Positions 25,797-33,460 of a DNA stretch of 64,000 bases are shown piece by piece. The DNA comes from Alterisphingorhabdus sp051668705. Its GTDB lineage: Bacteria > Pseudomonadota > Alphaproteobacteria > Sphingomonadales > Sphingomonadaceae. The notes beneath the pieces were generated by a model that searched no databases, had not been told where the DNA came from, and saw only the letters and a list, made by a program, of their open reading frames with translations. Position 1 is the first letter of the stretch. Each line of letters starts with the position of its first letter. A program made the translations under genes and the position numbers. The stretch is from assembly GCF_051668705.1 (NCBI RefSeq), contig NZ_CP196351.1:1612001-1676000 (forward strand). Reading direction: 5' to 3'.

Positions 25797-27521
25797 CTAG
25801 AGGTCTATACCAACGCGGACATTGATATGCGGCTCACGGCTATTGCTTTGATCGCGATCACGATTGAGTGGAACAGCACCTTCCAATTCGAAGTTAAACG
25901 GTCCGGCAAAGCCGCGCAGGCCAAGACCACTAGAAACCAATGTCCCACTACCAAAACCATTTTCCAGATTATCAACATAGCCCATGTCAACAAAGCCATA
26001 AGGTTGCAAACGCCTGATCCAGCTGGTCGGATTTTGGATAGAATAGTTGATCTCTGCTAGAGCAACAAAACCGTTTTCCCCTGATACTTCAGAGAAATCA
26101 AAGCCTCTAACGGAGAATGGCCCACCAATATTTAACTCACGTGCTGCCAACAAAGGACGGTTGGAAATCTGGCCATTGGCACTTAGGAGTATTCCCCAAT
26201 TCCCACCGAGAGAACTGCGCCAGCTGGCGTAGAAAAGGCCTGTTGTCGCAACAGCGTCACCGTCAAAGCGCGAGGCAAAAATGTTTCCTTCACGTGTGGC
26301 ATTGAACAGGTCCACGCCCTGCTCCAAAGTTGCACCGGCACGAAGACGACCACCTAAAAACTTTACATTAGAAGATAGGCCAGCCGAAAATGTTACCTGA
26401 TTGTCCTGCGACAATAGGCCTATCACGTCATCCTGCTCAATAGTGAGATAGGCCGCCTTCACATTCAACCACAGGCTGGCATCATTAGAACGTACCAATG
26501 GATGGCTGGCGGAAACCTCCGCGTAAATACTTTCGCCTTCAACATTGTTGACGCGTTCGCCTGGCTGATTATTGCCGAAAGAACCAAAAACGCCCAGCCG
26601 CGTGCCTGCATTATTGACCTGTACAGAATAGGACGCACTGGCAAAGGCGAATTCTTCTGGGTCGAGAGGATTTGTCCGCACGCTCACACTGCCCTGATCG
26701 CTATCTGCGAGCAGACCATTAAAATCATATGACAAACGCGCCCGCACCGGGCCTATACGCTGCGATCCATAATTATCTACGCGCGCTCCGAAGCGGTTTT
26801 TGCGCTCGCTTACTTCGACTTGCAAAATGTTTAGGCCGTTTTCGCTTAATAGTTTCGTGCGTCTAACGCGGATTTTCGGAATGTCGCCCGCTAGGACCAG
26901 CCGCCGCTCAACTTCATCTTTGCGGGCAATCGCGCCCTCTAAAGGCGCCAATAGCGCAGCCAGCGCGCTGTTATCCGATCCTTTAATACGGACCTCATCT
27001 ATGCGTCCTTCCTTTAACTCTATGGTCAATATGCCATGGGTCAGTGATTGTTCAGGTATTCTGGCTGTTGCAAAAACAAACCCTTGATCACGGGCCAAGT
27101 CTGCAATCTCCTGCGTGACGCGCGCCAGATCTTCGGCATCCATTTCCACGCCAATATTGGCCTCAACCACTGACGAAAATGTATCAATCGACAGACGTTC
27201 CGCGCCTTCAATTGCAATTGAACCCACAAACGAACTATCTGCGCCACTGGCATTTGCACCAGAGTTTGCAGTGTTTGATTGTGGGCTTTGTGGAGCAGGT
27301 GACGACAAAGGCGCAGCCGAGGCAAGTTGTACAACCGCTGACTGATTGGCAGAAGCCTCTTCATTCTTATCAGGCGTAACATCTTTGGCAATTAGCTCGA
27401 CCACAGATACATCAACGGCATTGCCAGATTGCGCAAATGCAGCGCCAGGTTGGCAAAAAGCCATCATAGCCAGGCATGATAAAGGCCTATGCAAACAAAA
27501 ATAAGATGATGTTGGTCTCAT
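25797..27521 (-). CDS. TpsB/FhaC/ShlB-family outer-membrane transporter
   Basis: The 574-residue product resembles the outer-membrane partner of two-partner secretion systems. It has an N-terminal hydrophobic signal-like segment, then a Ser/Ala/Pro/Asn-rich linker to about residue 95. One or two POTRA modules follow (SIAIEGAERLSIDTFSSVV..., then GRIDEVRIKG), and finally a 16-strand-type beta-barrel region. The conserved loop-6 motif appears as VRGFDFSEVSGENG and the last strand ends INVRVGIDL with a terminal aliphatic residue. No TpsA exoprotein with a haemagglutination N-terminal domain is encoded in the window. It is divergent from a FecR-domain gene, 159 bases apart. An AGAGG ribosome-binding site precedes the ATG. 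Confidence 0.88.
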   Translation of the reverse strand: MRPTSSYFCLHRPLSCLAMMAFCQPGAAFAQSGNAVDVSVVELIAKDVTPDKNEEASANQSAVVQLASAAPLSSPAPQSPQSNTANSGANASGADSSFVGSIAIEGAERLSIDTFSSVVEANIGVEMDAEDLARVTQEIADLARDQGFVFATARIPEQSLTHGILTIELKEGRIDEVRIKGSDNSALAALLAPLEGAIARKDEVERRLVLAGDIPKIRVRRTKLLSENGLNILQVEVSERKNRFGARVDNYGSQRIGPVRARLSYDFNGLLADSDQGSVSVRTNPLDPEEFAFASASYSVQVNNAGTRLGVFGSFGNNQPGERVNNVEGESIYAEVSASHPLVRSNDASLWLNVKAAYLTIEQDDVIGLLSQDNQVTFSAGLSSNVKFLGGRLRAGATLEQGVDLFNATREGNIFASRFDGDAVATTGLFYASWRSSLGGNWGILLSANGQISNRPLLAARELNIGGPFSVRGFDFSEVSGENGFVALAEINYSIQNPTSWIRRLQPYGFVDMGYVDNLENGFGSGTLVSSGLGLRGFAGPFNFELEGAVPLNRDRDQSNSREPHINVRVGIDL

Positions 27522-27570
27522 GATCAGCCTCTTAAGTGCTGACCTGTTAAAGAGTGGCTCGGCCTTATGG

Positions 27571-27593
27571 TTAATGCTGCATTAGCTAATTAG
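27571..27593. promoter_or_regulatory. overlapping dyads in the TpsB/FecR divergent intergenic region
   Basis: TAATGC-T-GCATTA at 27572-27584 is a perfect 6+6 dyad, and the overlapping TTAGCTAA and CTAATTAG are also palindromic. The same stretch reads TTAA-N7-TTAG at 27571-27585, a form close to the CtrA box TTAA-N7-TTAA. It is the only intergenic segment between the two divergent genes, so it is a plausible shared operator. Confidence 0.4.
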
Positions 27594-27680
27594 TGAAACC
27601 CTTTCATTGAAGTTCCGTTCTAAATCGAAAGCGTAGGAAATTTTCATATCTGGCTAATGATATAGCTAAGGGACCATGTA

Positions 27681-29618
27681 ATGACGACGCTTCACAGAAG
27701 ATTATTAATAGCTATAGCGCTGTTTTCTAGTATTTTTCTAGGTAGCAATGCCTACGCCCAATCGTCATCTTGGACAGTATCCGAATCACAGGGTGAAGTT
27801 TCTATCCTCAAAGACGGTATTAGCAAAGTCGCTGTGAAAGGCATTAAGCTGAGCGCTGGCGAGAGTATAAAAACCGGAGCGAACGGCCGCGCCGTTATTA
27901 CACGCGGACAGCAATATGTCGTTGTCTCTCGCAACAGTCACATTAAAGTCGCTCCTCAGAAAACCAAAAGCCTCCTGACCCAGTTTATACAATATTTCGG
28001 CAATGCGATGTTCAAAGTGGATAAACGCAAAGATCAGCATTTTGCGGTTGAAACGCCATATATGGCGGCTGTTGTCAAAGGCACCACATTTAACGTCTCA
28101 GTAAGTCCAGAAGGCGCTACAGTCCAGGTGACCGAAGGCGCGGTTGAAGTAGCAACGTTAGATGGCGGCGCCACCCAATTGCTGCTGCCGGGTGATATTG
28201 GCCTGGTTGAGCGTAATAATCCATTTTCATTGGATGTTCGCGGACGCTCCTCACGCCGTATTGAATCTCCCAATAAACCAACAGGTAGCCCTAGCCCCAA
28301 AGCTGCGCCTACGGCTCCGGCTGCTAGTTCCACAGTTACAGCACCCAAAATTCAAGAAGTACGTGTGGCATCTGTTGATTTAGGTGGCCTAACCAATGGC
28401 CTTATCACCGGGCAATCTCCCAGTGTATCCTCAGCTGGTGGAAATCTCGCTCAATCGAATAGTCCCGAAGATAAAAGCCCTCTTCTGGTGCCGGACAATG
28501 CCGTAACAGCAATAAACGGTAATGCTAATGTTTCAGAAGACAACGCTCCTTCGGGGCCAAGAAACGCAGCACCTTTGCTAGATATTGATTTGCGTGTTCT
28601 AGATGACGACGGCAATAATGGCCGTGGAAATGACGACGACAATCCCGGTAATCGCAATGGCAATGCCGGAAATGACGGCGGCAATCCCAGTAACGGCAAC
28701 GGTAATGGTCGCGACAATGACGACAACCCTGGCAACGGTAATGGCATTGCTGGAAATGACGACGACAATCCCGGTAATCGCAATGGCAATGCCGGAAATG
28801 ACGACGGCAATCCCGGTAACGGCAATGGCAATGGCCGCGATGACGACGATGATGACGGCAATCCCGGTAACGGCAACGGCAATGGCAATGGCAACGGCCG
28901 CGATGATGGCGATGATGACGGCAATCCCGGTAACGGCAACGGCAACGGCAATGGCAACGGCCGCAATGATGGCGATGATGACGGCAATCCCGGTAACGGC
29001 AACGGCAACGGCAATGGCAACGGCCGCAATGATGGCGATGATGACGGCAATCCCGGTAACGGCAACGGCAACGGCAACGGCCGCGATGATGGCGATGATG
29101 ACGGCAATCCCGGTAACGGCAACGGCAATGGCAATGGCAATGGCCGCGATGATGGCGATGATGACGGCAATCCCGGTAACGGCAATGGCAATGGCCGCGA
29201 TGATGGCGATGATGACGGCAATCCCGGCAACGGCAACGGCAATGGCAATGGCCGCGATGATGATGACGATGACGGCAATCCCGGAAACGGCAATGGCAAC
29301 GGCCGCGATGATGACGACGATGACGGCAATCCCGGTAACGGCAACGGCAACGGCCGCGATGATGACGACGATGACGGCAATCCCGGTAACGGCAACGGCA
29401 ACGGCCGCGATGATGACGATGATATTGGCGACGATGATGACGATGATGGGGGTAGAGGTAGAGGCCGCTGCCGTACTCTTTGTCGTATCATTATAGACAT
29501 ATTTGACGGCCCAGGGGCAGGTGAATCTTCGTTTGAAAACGGGCTAGAAGAAAGTGATGATCGATCTAATGGACGCCCTACCAATGTTAGTCGTAATGGG
29601 CGTGTGAACCTCGATTAA
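27681..29618 (+). CDS. secreted FecR-domain protein with long Asp/Asn/Gly repeat
   Basis: The 645-residue product has a signal peptide cleaved after AYA at about residue 27. A FecR-type domain covers about residues 30-175, with ETPYMAAVVKGTTFNVSVS and VQVTEGAVEV. A Pro/Ser-rich linker follows. From residue about 308 to 591 comes a low-complexity region of acidic DDGDDDGNPG blocks alternating with Asn-Gly runs. The short C-terminus carries two cysteines (GRCRTLCRI). There is no TonB or sigma-factor partner nearby, so this is not a classical iron-siderophore FecR. The DxDxDG spacing suggests calcium binding but is not an RTX nonapeptide. AAGGGA precedes the ATG. It could be an export cargo of the divergent TpsB; that is inference. 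Confidence 0.82.
   Translation: MTTLHRRLLIAIALFSSIFLGSNAYAQSSSWTVSESQGEVSILKDGISKVAVKGIKLSAGESIKTGANGRAVITRGQQYVVVSRNSHIKVAPQKTKSLLTQFIQYFGNAMFKVDKRKDQHFAVETPYMAAVVKGTTFNVSVSPEGATVQVTEGAVEVATLDGGATQLLLPGDIGLVERNNPFSLDVRGRSSRRIESPNKPTGSPSPKAAPTAPAASSTVTAPKIQEVRVASVDLGGLTNGLITGQSPSVSSAGGNLAQSNSPEDKSPLLVPDNAVTAINGNANVSEDNAPSGPRNAAPLLDIDLRVLDDDGNNGRGNDDDNPGNRNGNAGNDGGNPSNGNGNGRDNDDNPGNGNGIAGNDDDNPGNRNGNAGNDDGNPGNGNGNGRDDDDDDGNPGNGNGNGNGNGRDDGDDDGNPGNGNGNGNGNGRNDGDDDGNPGNGNGNGNGNGRNDGDDDGNPGNGNGNGNGRDDGDDDGNPGNGNGNGNGNGRDDGDDDGNPGNGNGNGRDDGDDDGNPGNGNGNGNGRDDDDDDGNPGNGNGNGRDDDDDDGNPGNGNGNGRDDDDDDGNPGNGNGNGRDDDDDIGDDDDDDGGRGRGRCRTLCRIIIDIFDGPGAGESSFENGLEESDDRSNGRPTNVSRNGRVNLD
28797..29408 (+). repeat. 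11 in-frame tandem units with variable hexanucleotide (Asn-Gly) runs
   Basis: Residues 373-576 of the FecR protein consist of 11 units. Each has an acidic head (six-residue D/N/G block), then GNP, then 3, 4 or 5 further Asn-Gly pairs and a closing Arg. The Asn-Gly pairs are encoded by AAY-GGC hexamers, so unit length changes in 6-base steps and always stays in frame. Long DNA identity between neighbouring units suggests recent slippage or recombination. Confidence 0.93.
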
Positions 29619-29625
29619 TAAGTAT

Positions 29626-29667
29626 GAGAGAATACTGTAACCTTAAAGTATTCACTCTTAATTTTTT
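29626..29667 (+). terminator. hairpin with T-tract between FecR gene and CHASE2-EAL gene
   Basis: GAATACT pairs with AGTATTC around a ten-base loop. The helix extends outward by GAG/CTC after one A-A mismatch and is followed by TTAATTTTTT. It lies eight bases after the FecR stop codon. It may separate the two genes transcriptionally or let only part of the transcription through. Confidence 0.7.
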
Positions 29668-29671
29668 CTAG

Positions 29672-29686
29672 TTAACGCTAATTTAG
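29672..29686. promoter_or_regulatory. TTAA-N7-TTAG motif upstream of the CHASE2-EAL gene
   Basis: The 15-mer TTAACGCTAATTTAG agrees at 11 of 15 positions with TTAATGCTGCATTAG at 27571-27585, in the other intergenic region of this cluster. Both differ by one base from the CtrA consensus TTAA-N7-TTAA. It lies about 50 bases before the start codon. Confidence 0.3.
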
Positions 29687-29734
29687 AATTATACCCTTAT
29701 TGAAGTCAGTACAGGCAAATAGGGGCTTAGTAGC

Positions 29735-32098
29735 TTGCGTAAAATTCTTTATATTGTGGCAAAGAATCCTGCCCGCGCCTATTTTGCGGGTGCGGTTTTT
29801 GCTGCTTTATTTTTGACGCTAATTGCCAATTTCGCGGGCATAGGCAATACTGTCGATCACGCATTTACTTCGGTGCGTAGCGAAATCTTTCACAAACACG
29901 CCTCTGACAAAATTGTTATTGTCGAATTTGACGCAAAATCAATCCAGCGCGTTGGGACATGGCCTTGGCCGCGCGATGTACATGCTCAACTGGTTGAACG
30001 TTTATCTTCCGCTGGAGCAGAACAAATTGCTTTTGATGTCGATTTCTCCGCCAGATCAAACCCCGTTTCCGATCAACGCTTTGCCGAAGCCATTGCAAAA
30101 TCGGATGCAACAATCATTCTCGCAACGTTTCGGCAAAAGAGCAGCAGCCAGAGCAACACTGCTATAGAAAATCTTCCCCTTGCAGAATTTCGCAACAACG
30201 CCATTCTGGCATCGGTCAATGTGCACCCCGATGAATATGGTCAGGTGGCAATGTACAGCTATGGGGAAATTACTGGCGACACATTGCGTCCATCCATGGG
30301 GGCGCTGATAACATCCAGCACAGGACGCCTTGGCGACTCTTTTCCTATCGACCAAAGCATAGATCCTTCCACTATCACAGCCGTCAGCGCAGTTGATATT
30401 CTCGAAGGAAAAGTCGGCAGCGAGGTTCTGAACGGCAAAACAATCCTCATCGGGGCATCTGCAATAGAATTGGGTGATTTTTATTCTACGCCTCACCACG
30501 GCATAATACCCGGAGTTTTCCTGCATGCATTAGCAGCGGAAACATTACAAAGTGGCTATAATATGCCGGTCATCAATGATTGGCCCGCTATAGCCTTGGT
30601 CATATTAATGCTTATAGCTGGCGCGCGGTGGATGCCCAAACGCAAAACCTTAACGGACGTGCCCATAGCACCAGTGGTTACGGGCGCTGTAATATGTTTG
30701 CTCAACATTACTTTTTATATAACTGCCTTGGCGGACTTTGCGATTGGCAATGCAATAGTGTTGCTTATTAATTTTGTTGCCATATCGATGATCATACGTT
30801 CGATAGAAAATATGCAGAGAGAGCGCTATCGCGACCACAAAACCGGACTTCCAAATTCCATGGCATTAATATGGTTCGGTCGACGTTTGGAGCGTAAACA
30901 CCCCATTTCACGCCTCGCCGTTCTTCAAATTGCCAATTACGCCGAAGTACATGGCCTCTGCACCGCCGACCAATGGGCCGAGATGCTCCAATCATCCGCA
31001 AGCCGCCTACATTTCCTCACTTTAAACGACCGCGTCTTTAAGATCGGTGATGATCAACTCGCTTGGATTGTGCCAGAAAATTATGCCAAGAATCTTGGAG
31101 ACTATTTTGAGACTATTTCTGCATTCTTTCTCGCACCATTTTCTGTCGGTACTAAGCAGATCCGTCTCAACGTTCATTGTGGCTTCCACGCTGCGGATAC
31201 TAAGGATTGGCCACAATTACAGTCAAACGCGACAATAGCCGCATATAAAGCCGCAGAACTGGGCTATCGCTGGTTGCCATATAGCAATGATATCAATGCC
31301 GTTGCACAGCAAAAACTGACGATATTGAATGATATCGAACAGGCCATGGATAATGGTCATATATGGGTAGCATATCAGCCCAAATTGGATACGCGCACCA
31401 ATAGCATTACATCAGCCGAAGCGCTTGCTAGATGGCAGCATCCAGAACTAGGCAATATACGCCCCGATCACTTCATTCCTCTTTTGGAAAATGCAGGAAA
31501 GATAACCGATCTAACGCTTTATATGCTGCGCCAGATGCTGTTCGATCTTGAGAATTGGCGCGCAAAAGGCTTACGCATGTCCAGTTCTATCAACATTTCT
31601 GTGGCTCTGCTTGATGACAAGACTTTTGTTGAAGAAGCGCTTTCCATAATTTCACAGACCATGTTGGATAAAGAACAGATTACCTTTGAGATCACTGAGA
31701 CTGCATCGGTCAAAAATCTTGATGATGCTGGTAAGGTATTGGCCAGAGTACGGGCTACGGGCGTTCGTGTTTCCATCGATGACTATGGCACTGGTCAGTC
31801 CACATTGTCCTATTTGCGCGATTTCCCCGCAGATGAGATCAAAATTGATCAAGCATTTATCCGTAATATGACCGGCAATGAACTTGATAGGGTGATGGTA
31901 ACATCTACCATTGATCTTGCGCATCAGATGCATTTCAAAGTTGTTGCAGAAGGCGTGGAAAATGAAGCAACTCTGCAGCTTCTCAAATCGCAAGGCTGTG
32001 ACCTTGTTCAAGGCTGGCATATTGGAAAGCCAGTCAATGCCCAGATGTTCGAGCAAGAGTTTATGAATGGCGATATGCCCAAATCTGCCACTGCTTGA
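29735..32098 (+). CDS. CHASE2-domain membrane protein with degenerate GGDEF and EAL phosphodiesterase domain
   Basis: The 787-residue product starts at a TTG after AGGGG. It has one membrane segment near residues 15-35 and a periplasmic CHASE2 sensor domain (about 40-270). Two or three more membrane segments follow (about 285-355), then a GGDEF-like module without the catalytic signature (IGDDQLAWI) and an EAL domain from about 540. The EAL domain looks catalytically complete: EALARW with Glu562, SSINISVALL, FEITETA, SIDDYGTGQSTLSYL, DEIKIDQAFI and VAEGVE. It should therefore degrade c-di-GMP in response to an envelope signal. CHASE2 and FecR-domain genes are often neighbours, which fits this locus. 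The signal is unknown. Confidence 0.9.
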   Translation: MRKILYIVAKNPARAYFAGAVFAALFLTLIANFAGIGNTVDHAFTSVRSEIFHKHASDKIVIVEFDAKSIQRVGTWPWPRDVHAQLVERLSSAGAEQIAFDVDFSARSNPVSDQRFAEAIAKSDATIILATFRQKSSSQSNTAIENLPLAEFRNNAILASVNVHPDEYGQVAMYSYGEITGDTLRPSMGALITSSTGRLGDSFPIDQSIDPSTITAVSAVDILEGKVGSEVLNGKTILIGASAIELGDFYSTPHHGIIPGVFLHALAAETLQSGYNMPVINDWPAIALVILMLIAGARWMPKRKTLTDVPIAPVVTGAVICLLNITFYITALADFAIGNAIVLLINFVAISMIIRSIENMQRERYRDHKTGLPNSMALIWFGRRLERKHPISRLAVLQIANYAEVHGLCTADQWAEMLQSSASRLHFLTLNDRVFKIGDDQLAWIVPENYAKNLGDYFETISAFFLAPFSVGTKQIRLNVHCGFHAADTKDWPQLQSNATIAAYKAAELGYRWLPYSNDINAVAQQKLTILNDIEQAMDNGHIWVAYQPKLDTRTNSITSAEALARWQHPELGNIRPDHFIPLLENAGKITDLTLYMLRQMLFDLENWRAKGLRMSSSINISVALLDDKTFVEEALSIISQTMLDKEQITFEITETASVKNLDDAGKVLARVRATGVRVSIDDYGTGQSTLSYLRDFPADEIKIDQAFIRNMTGNELDRVMVTSTIDLAHQMHFKVVAEGVENEATLQLLKSQGCDLVQGWHIGKPVNAQMFEQEFMNGDMPKSATA

Positions 32099-32144
32099 TC
32101 CAAAGTGATATATTAGAAAATAATATAGCGAAGCAAAGCATCTT

Positions 32145-32207
32145 CGAACACAAAAGTGTTCGCAAGGCCAAATAGCTGCCGAATACAAAATCTCTCTTCA
32201 GAGAGAT
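32145..32207 (-). terminator. two tandem perfect hairpins between the CHASE2-EAL gene and tRNA-Arg
   Basis: CGAACAC-AAAA-GTGTTCG (32145-32162) and ATCTCTC-TTCA-GAGAGAT (32190-32207) are both perfect 7-bp hairpins with tetraloops. On the minus strand the second is followed by TTTT and can terminate the tRNA-Arg transcript, which is 34 bases upstream. The first has no T-tract and may mark the 3' end of the CHASE2-EAL mRNA. Confidence 0.6.
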
Positions 32208-32240
32208 GAACGAAGCGCATTATCGCGAGAGATAGAGAAA

Positions 32241-32317
32241 TGGCGCACCCGGAAGGATTCGAACCTCCGGCCCCCTGATTCGTAGTCAGGTACTCTATCC
32301 AGCTGAGCTACGGGTGC
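32241..32317 (-). tRNA. tRNA-Arg (ACG)
   Basis: The minus strand folds as a full cloverleaf. The acceptor stem is GCACCCG/CGGGTGC with discriminator G and an encoded CCA. The D arm holds AGCTCAGCTGGATAGAGT, and the anticodon stem CCTGA/TCAGG encloses CTACGAA with anticodon ACG, whose first base is normally read as inosine. The T arm has GGTTCGAATCC. Confidence 0.97.
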
Positions 32318-32414
32318 GCAATAAGGTGACTGCCATTAGTCAGGCTAGAAGCCCTTGGCAACTGCTTTTTGTCAATAGTGTGAAATTAGATGAAGAATCT
32401 TCACATCAACGCGA

Positions 32415-32834
32415 TCAATTGCCGCATTTCGCATTTTTCAGTGCTCCGATAAATGGACCATCTGCCGGAGGCATAGGCAAGTTAGTCATCTCTTCGAGCG
32501 TTACCCAGCGCAGCTCCTCCGCATGAAGTGCTTTCGGCTCCCCTTCCCAATCGCTGCACTGATAAAGCAACAATAGCAAATGCCGCTTGGCCAATTGTTC
32601 GCTTGCAAAAACTACGGGCGATAGATTTTCTGCTTTTACAGCGAGCCCCAATTCTTCTTCTATCTCCCGCACTAAGGCTTGTTCGGGTGTTTCACCAATC
32701 TCCAACTTGCCGCCGGGAAACTCCCACAAACCGGCCATAGCACTGCCTTCAGGCCGCTTCTGAAGCAGAATTCGGCCATCATCACGCGTCATTGCAAGTG
32801 CAACGACAATCATAAGTGTCAGGTTTTTTTCCAA
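32415..32834 (-). CDS. mutT: MutT-type Nudix hydrolase (8-oxo-dGTP diphosphatase)
   Basis: The 139-residue product contains a complete Nudix box, GGKLEIGETPEQALVREIEEELGL, with all the metal-binding glutamates. The flanking sequence LLQKRPEGSAMAGLWEFPGGK is typical of MutT proteins that remove 8-oxo-dGTP from the nucleotide pool. It lies alone between tRNA-Arg and the Flp pilin genes. Activity on another nucleotide cannot be excluded from sequence. Confidence 0.88.
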   Translation of the reverse strand: MEKNLTLMIVVALAMTRDDGRILLQKRPEGSAMAGLWEFPGGKLEIGETPEQALVREIEEELGLAVKAENLSPVVFASEQLAKRHLLLLLYQCSDWEGEPKALHAEELRWVTLEEMTNLPMPPADGPFIGALKNAKCGN

Positions 32835-32917
32835 CTTCTTTGCCCTTTTAAACCATTTGTTAAGATCGATAGGCGATTAAGAAATCGTCGGGAAGAAAGA
32901 TTTAACGGGAGCTCACA

Positions 32918-33085
32918 ATGTTGAGGACTTTTTATAACGTTTTGCAATCGCGTAAAGGCGCGACGGCGATTGAATATGGGCTAATCGTAGCCTTAATCGC
33001 CATCAGTGCAATTGTGGCAATGCAGAACTTCGGAAATGCCTCAAACGAAATGTGGGATACTGTTGAACGCAATATCGTGAATTGA
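32918..33085 (+). CDS. Flp/Fap-type pilin 1
   Basis: The 55-residue product MLRTFYNVLQ... contains the Flp prepilin signature RKG-ATAIEYGLIVALIAI: cleavage after Gly, Glu at +5 and Tyr at +6, followed by a hydrophobic helix. GGGAG precedes the ATG at 32918. Flp pilins are processed by a dedicated peptidase and assembled by the Tad machinery, none of which is in this window. A second, similar pilin gene follows 125 bases downstream. Confidence 0.9.
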   Translation: MLRTFYNVLQSRKGATAIEYGLIVALIAISAIVAMQNFGNASNEMWDTVERNIVN

Positions 33086-33210
33086 TTTTTCGGGAAGTTA
33101 AACATTTGGAAAGTTTTTTCACATAAACCGATCAATGCTTGTTCAGGAAATCATACGGAAATGATTGATCAACTGGCCGGGTAATGATGACCAAACCAAG
33201 GAGACCTAAT

Positions 33211-33378
33211 ATGAAAACAGTACGTAACATGTTCGCCAACAAAAAAGGCGCCACCGCAATTGAATATGGCCTGATCGCTGCTTTGATCGCAGTTGCAGCC
33301 ATCACTGCAATGGGCAGCCTGGGCAACAACCTGACCGCAACGTTCGATGACGTATCGGACGATCTGGTTCAGGCTTAA
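33211..33378 (+). CDS. Flp/Fap-type pilin 2
   Basis: Also 55 residues, with the same signature KKG-ATAIEYGLIAALIAV and a C-terminus ending DDVSDDLVQA. AAGGAGACC gives a strong ribosome-binding site before the ATG at 33211, stronger than that of pilin 1, and a good terminator follows. It is a paralogue of the upstream gene, alike in the leader and helix and different in the C-terminal third. It is probably the major Flp subunit; the Tad genes must be elsewhere. Confidence 0.93.
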   Translation: MKTVRNMFANKKGATAIEYGLIAALIAVAAITAMGSLGNNLTATFDDVSDDLVQA

Positions 33379-33400
33379 TCTGATACAGATTTTAAAAGAA

Positions 33401-33427
33401 AGGGCGGCCCTAGGGTCGCCCTTTTTT
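33401..33427 (+). terminator. rho-independent terminator of the Flp pilin genes
   Basis: GGGCGGCC pairs with GGTCGCCC (eight pairs, one G-T) around CTAG and is followed by seven T. It lies about 20 bases after the pilin 2 stop codon. Confidence 0.9.
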
Positions 33428-33460
33428 TGTCATAAGTAAAAAAGCAAAATAGATAGCAGC

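Noticed and set aside
28797..29408. Possible CRISPR array
   Set aside because: There is no repeat-unique spacer structure; the units are protein-coding, in frame and differ by hexamer number.
28451..29584. Long open frames antisense to and in a second frame of the FecR repeat (Pro-Leu/Ser-rich and Met/Thr/Ala-rich translations)
   Set aside because: They exist only because the hexanucleotide repeat contains no stop codon in those frames. They have no ribosome-binding site, no domain and purely low-complexity translations.
27681..29618. Classical iron-siderophore FecR or RTX toxin
   Set aside because: No ECF sigma factor or TonB receptor is adjacent and there is a Sec signal peptide instead of a FecR anti-sigma N-terminus. 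The repeats lack the GGxGxDxUx nonapeptide.
32841..32863. CtrA box upstream of Flp pilin 1
   Set aside because: Two TTAA halves are present, but the spacing is eight bases instead of seven. I do not count it as a site.
33131..33175. Inverted repeat GATCAAT...ATTGATC between the two pilin genes
   Set aside because: Only a 7-bp arm with a long loop and no adjacent T-tract; it is too weak to call, although it could be a minor hairpin.
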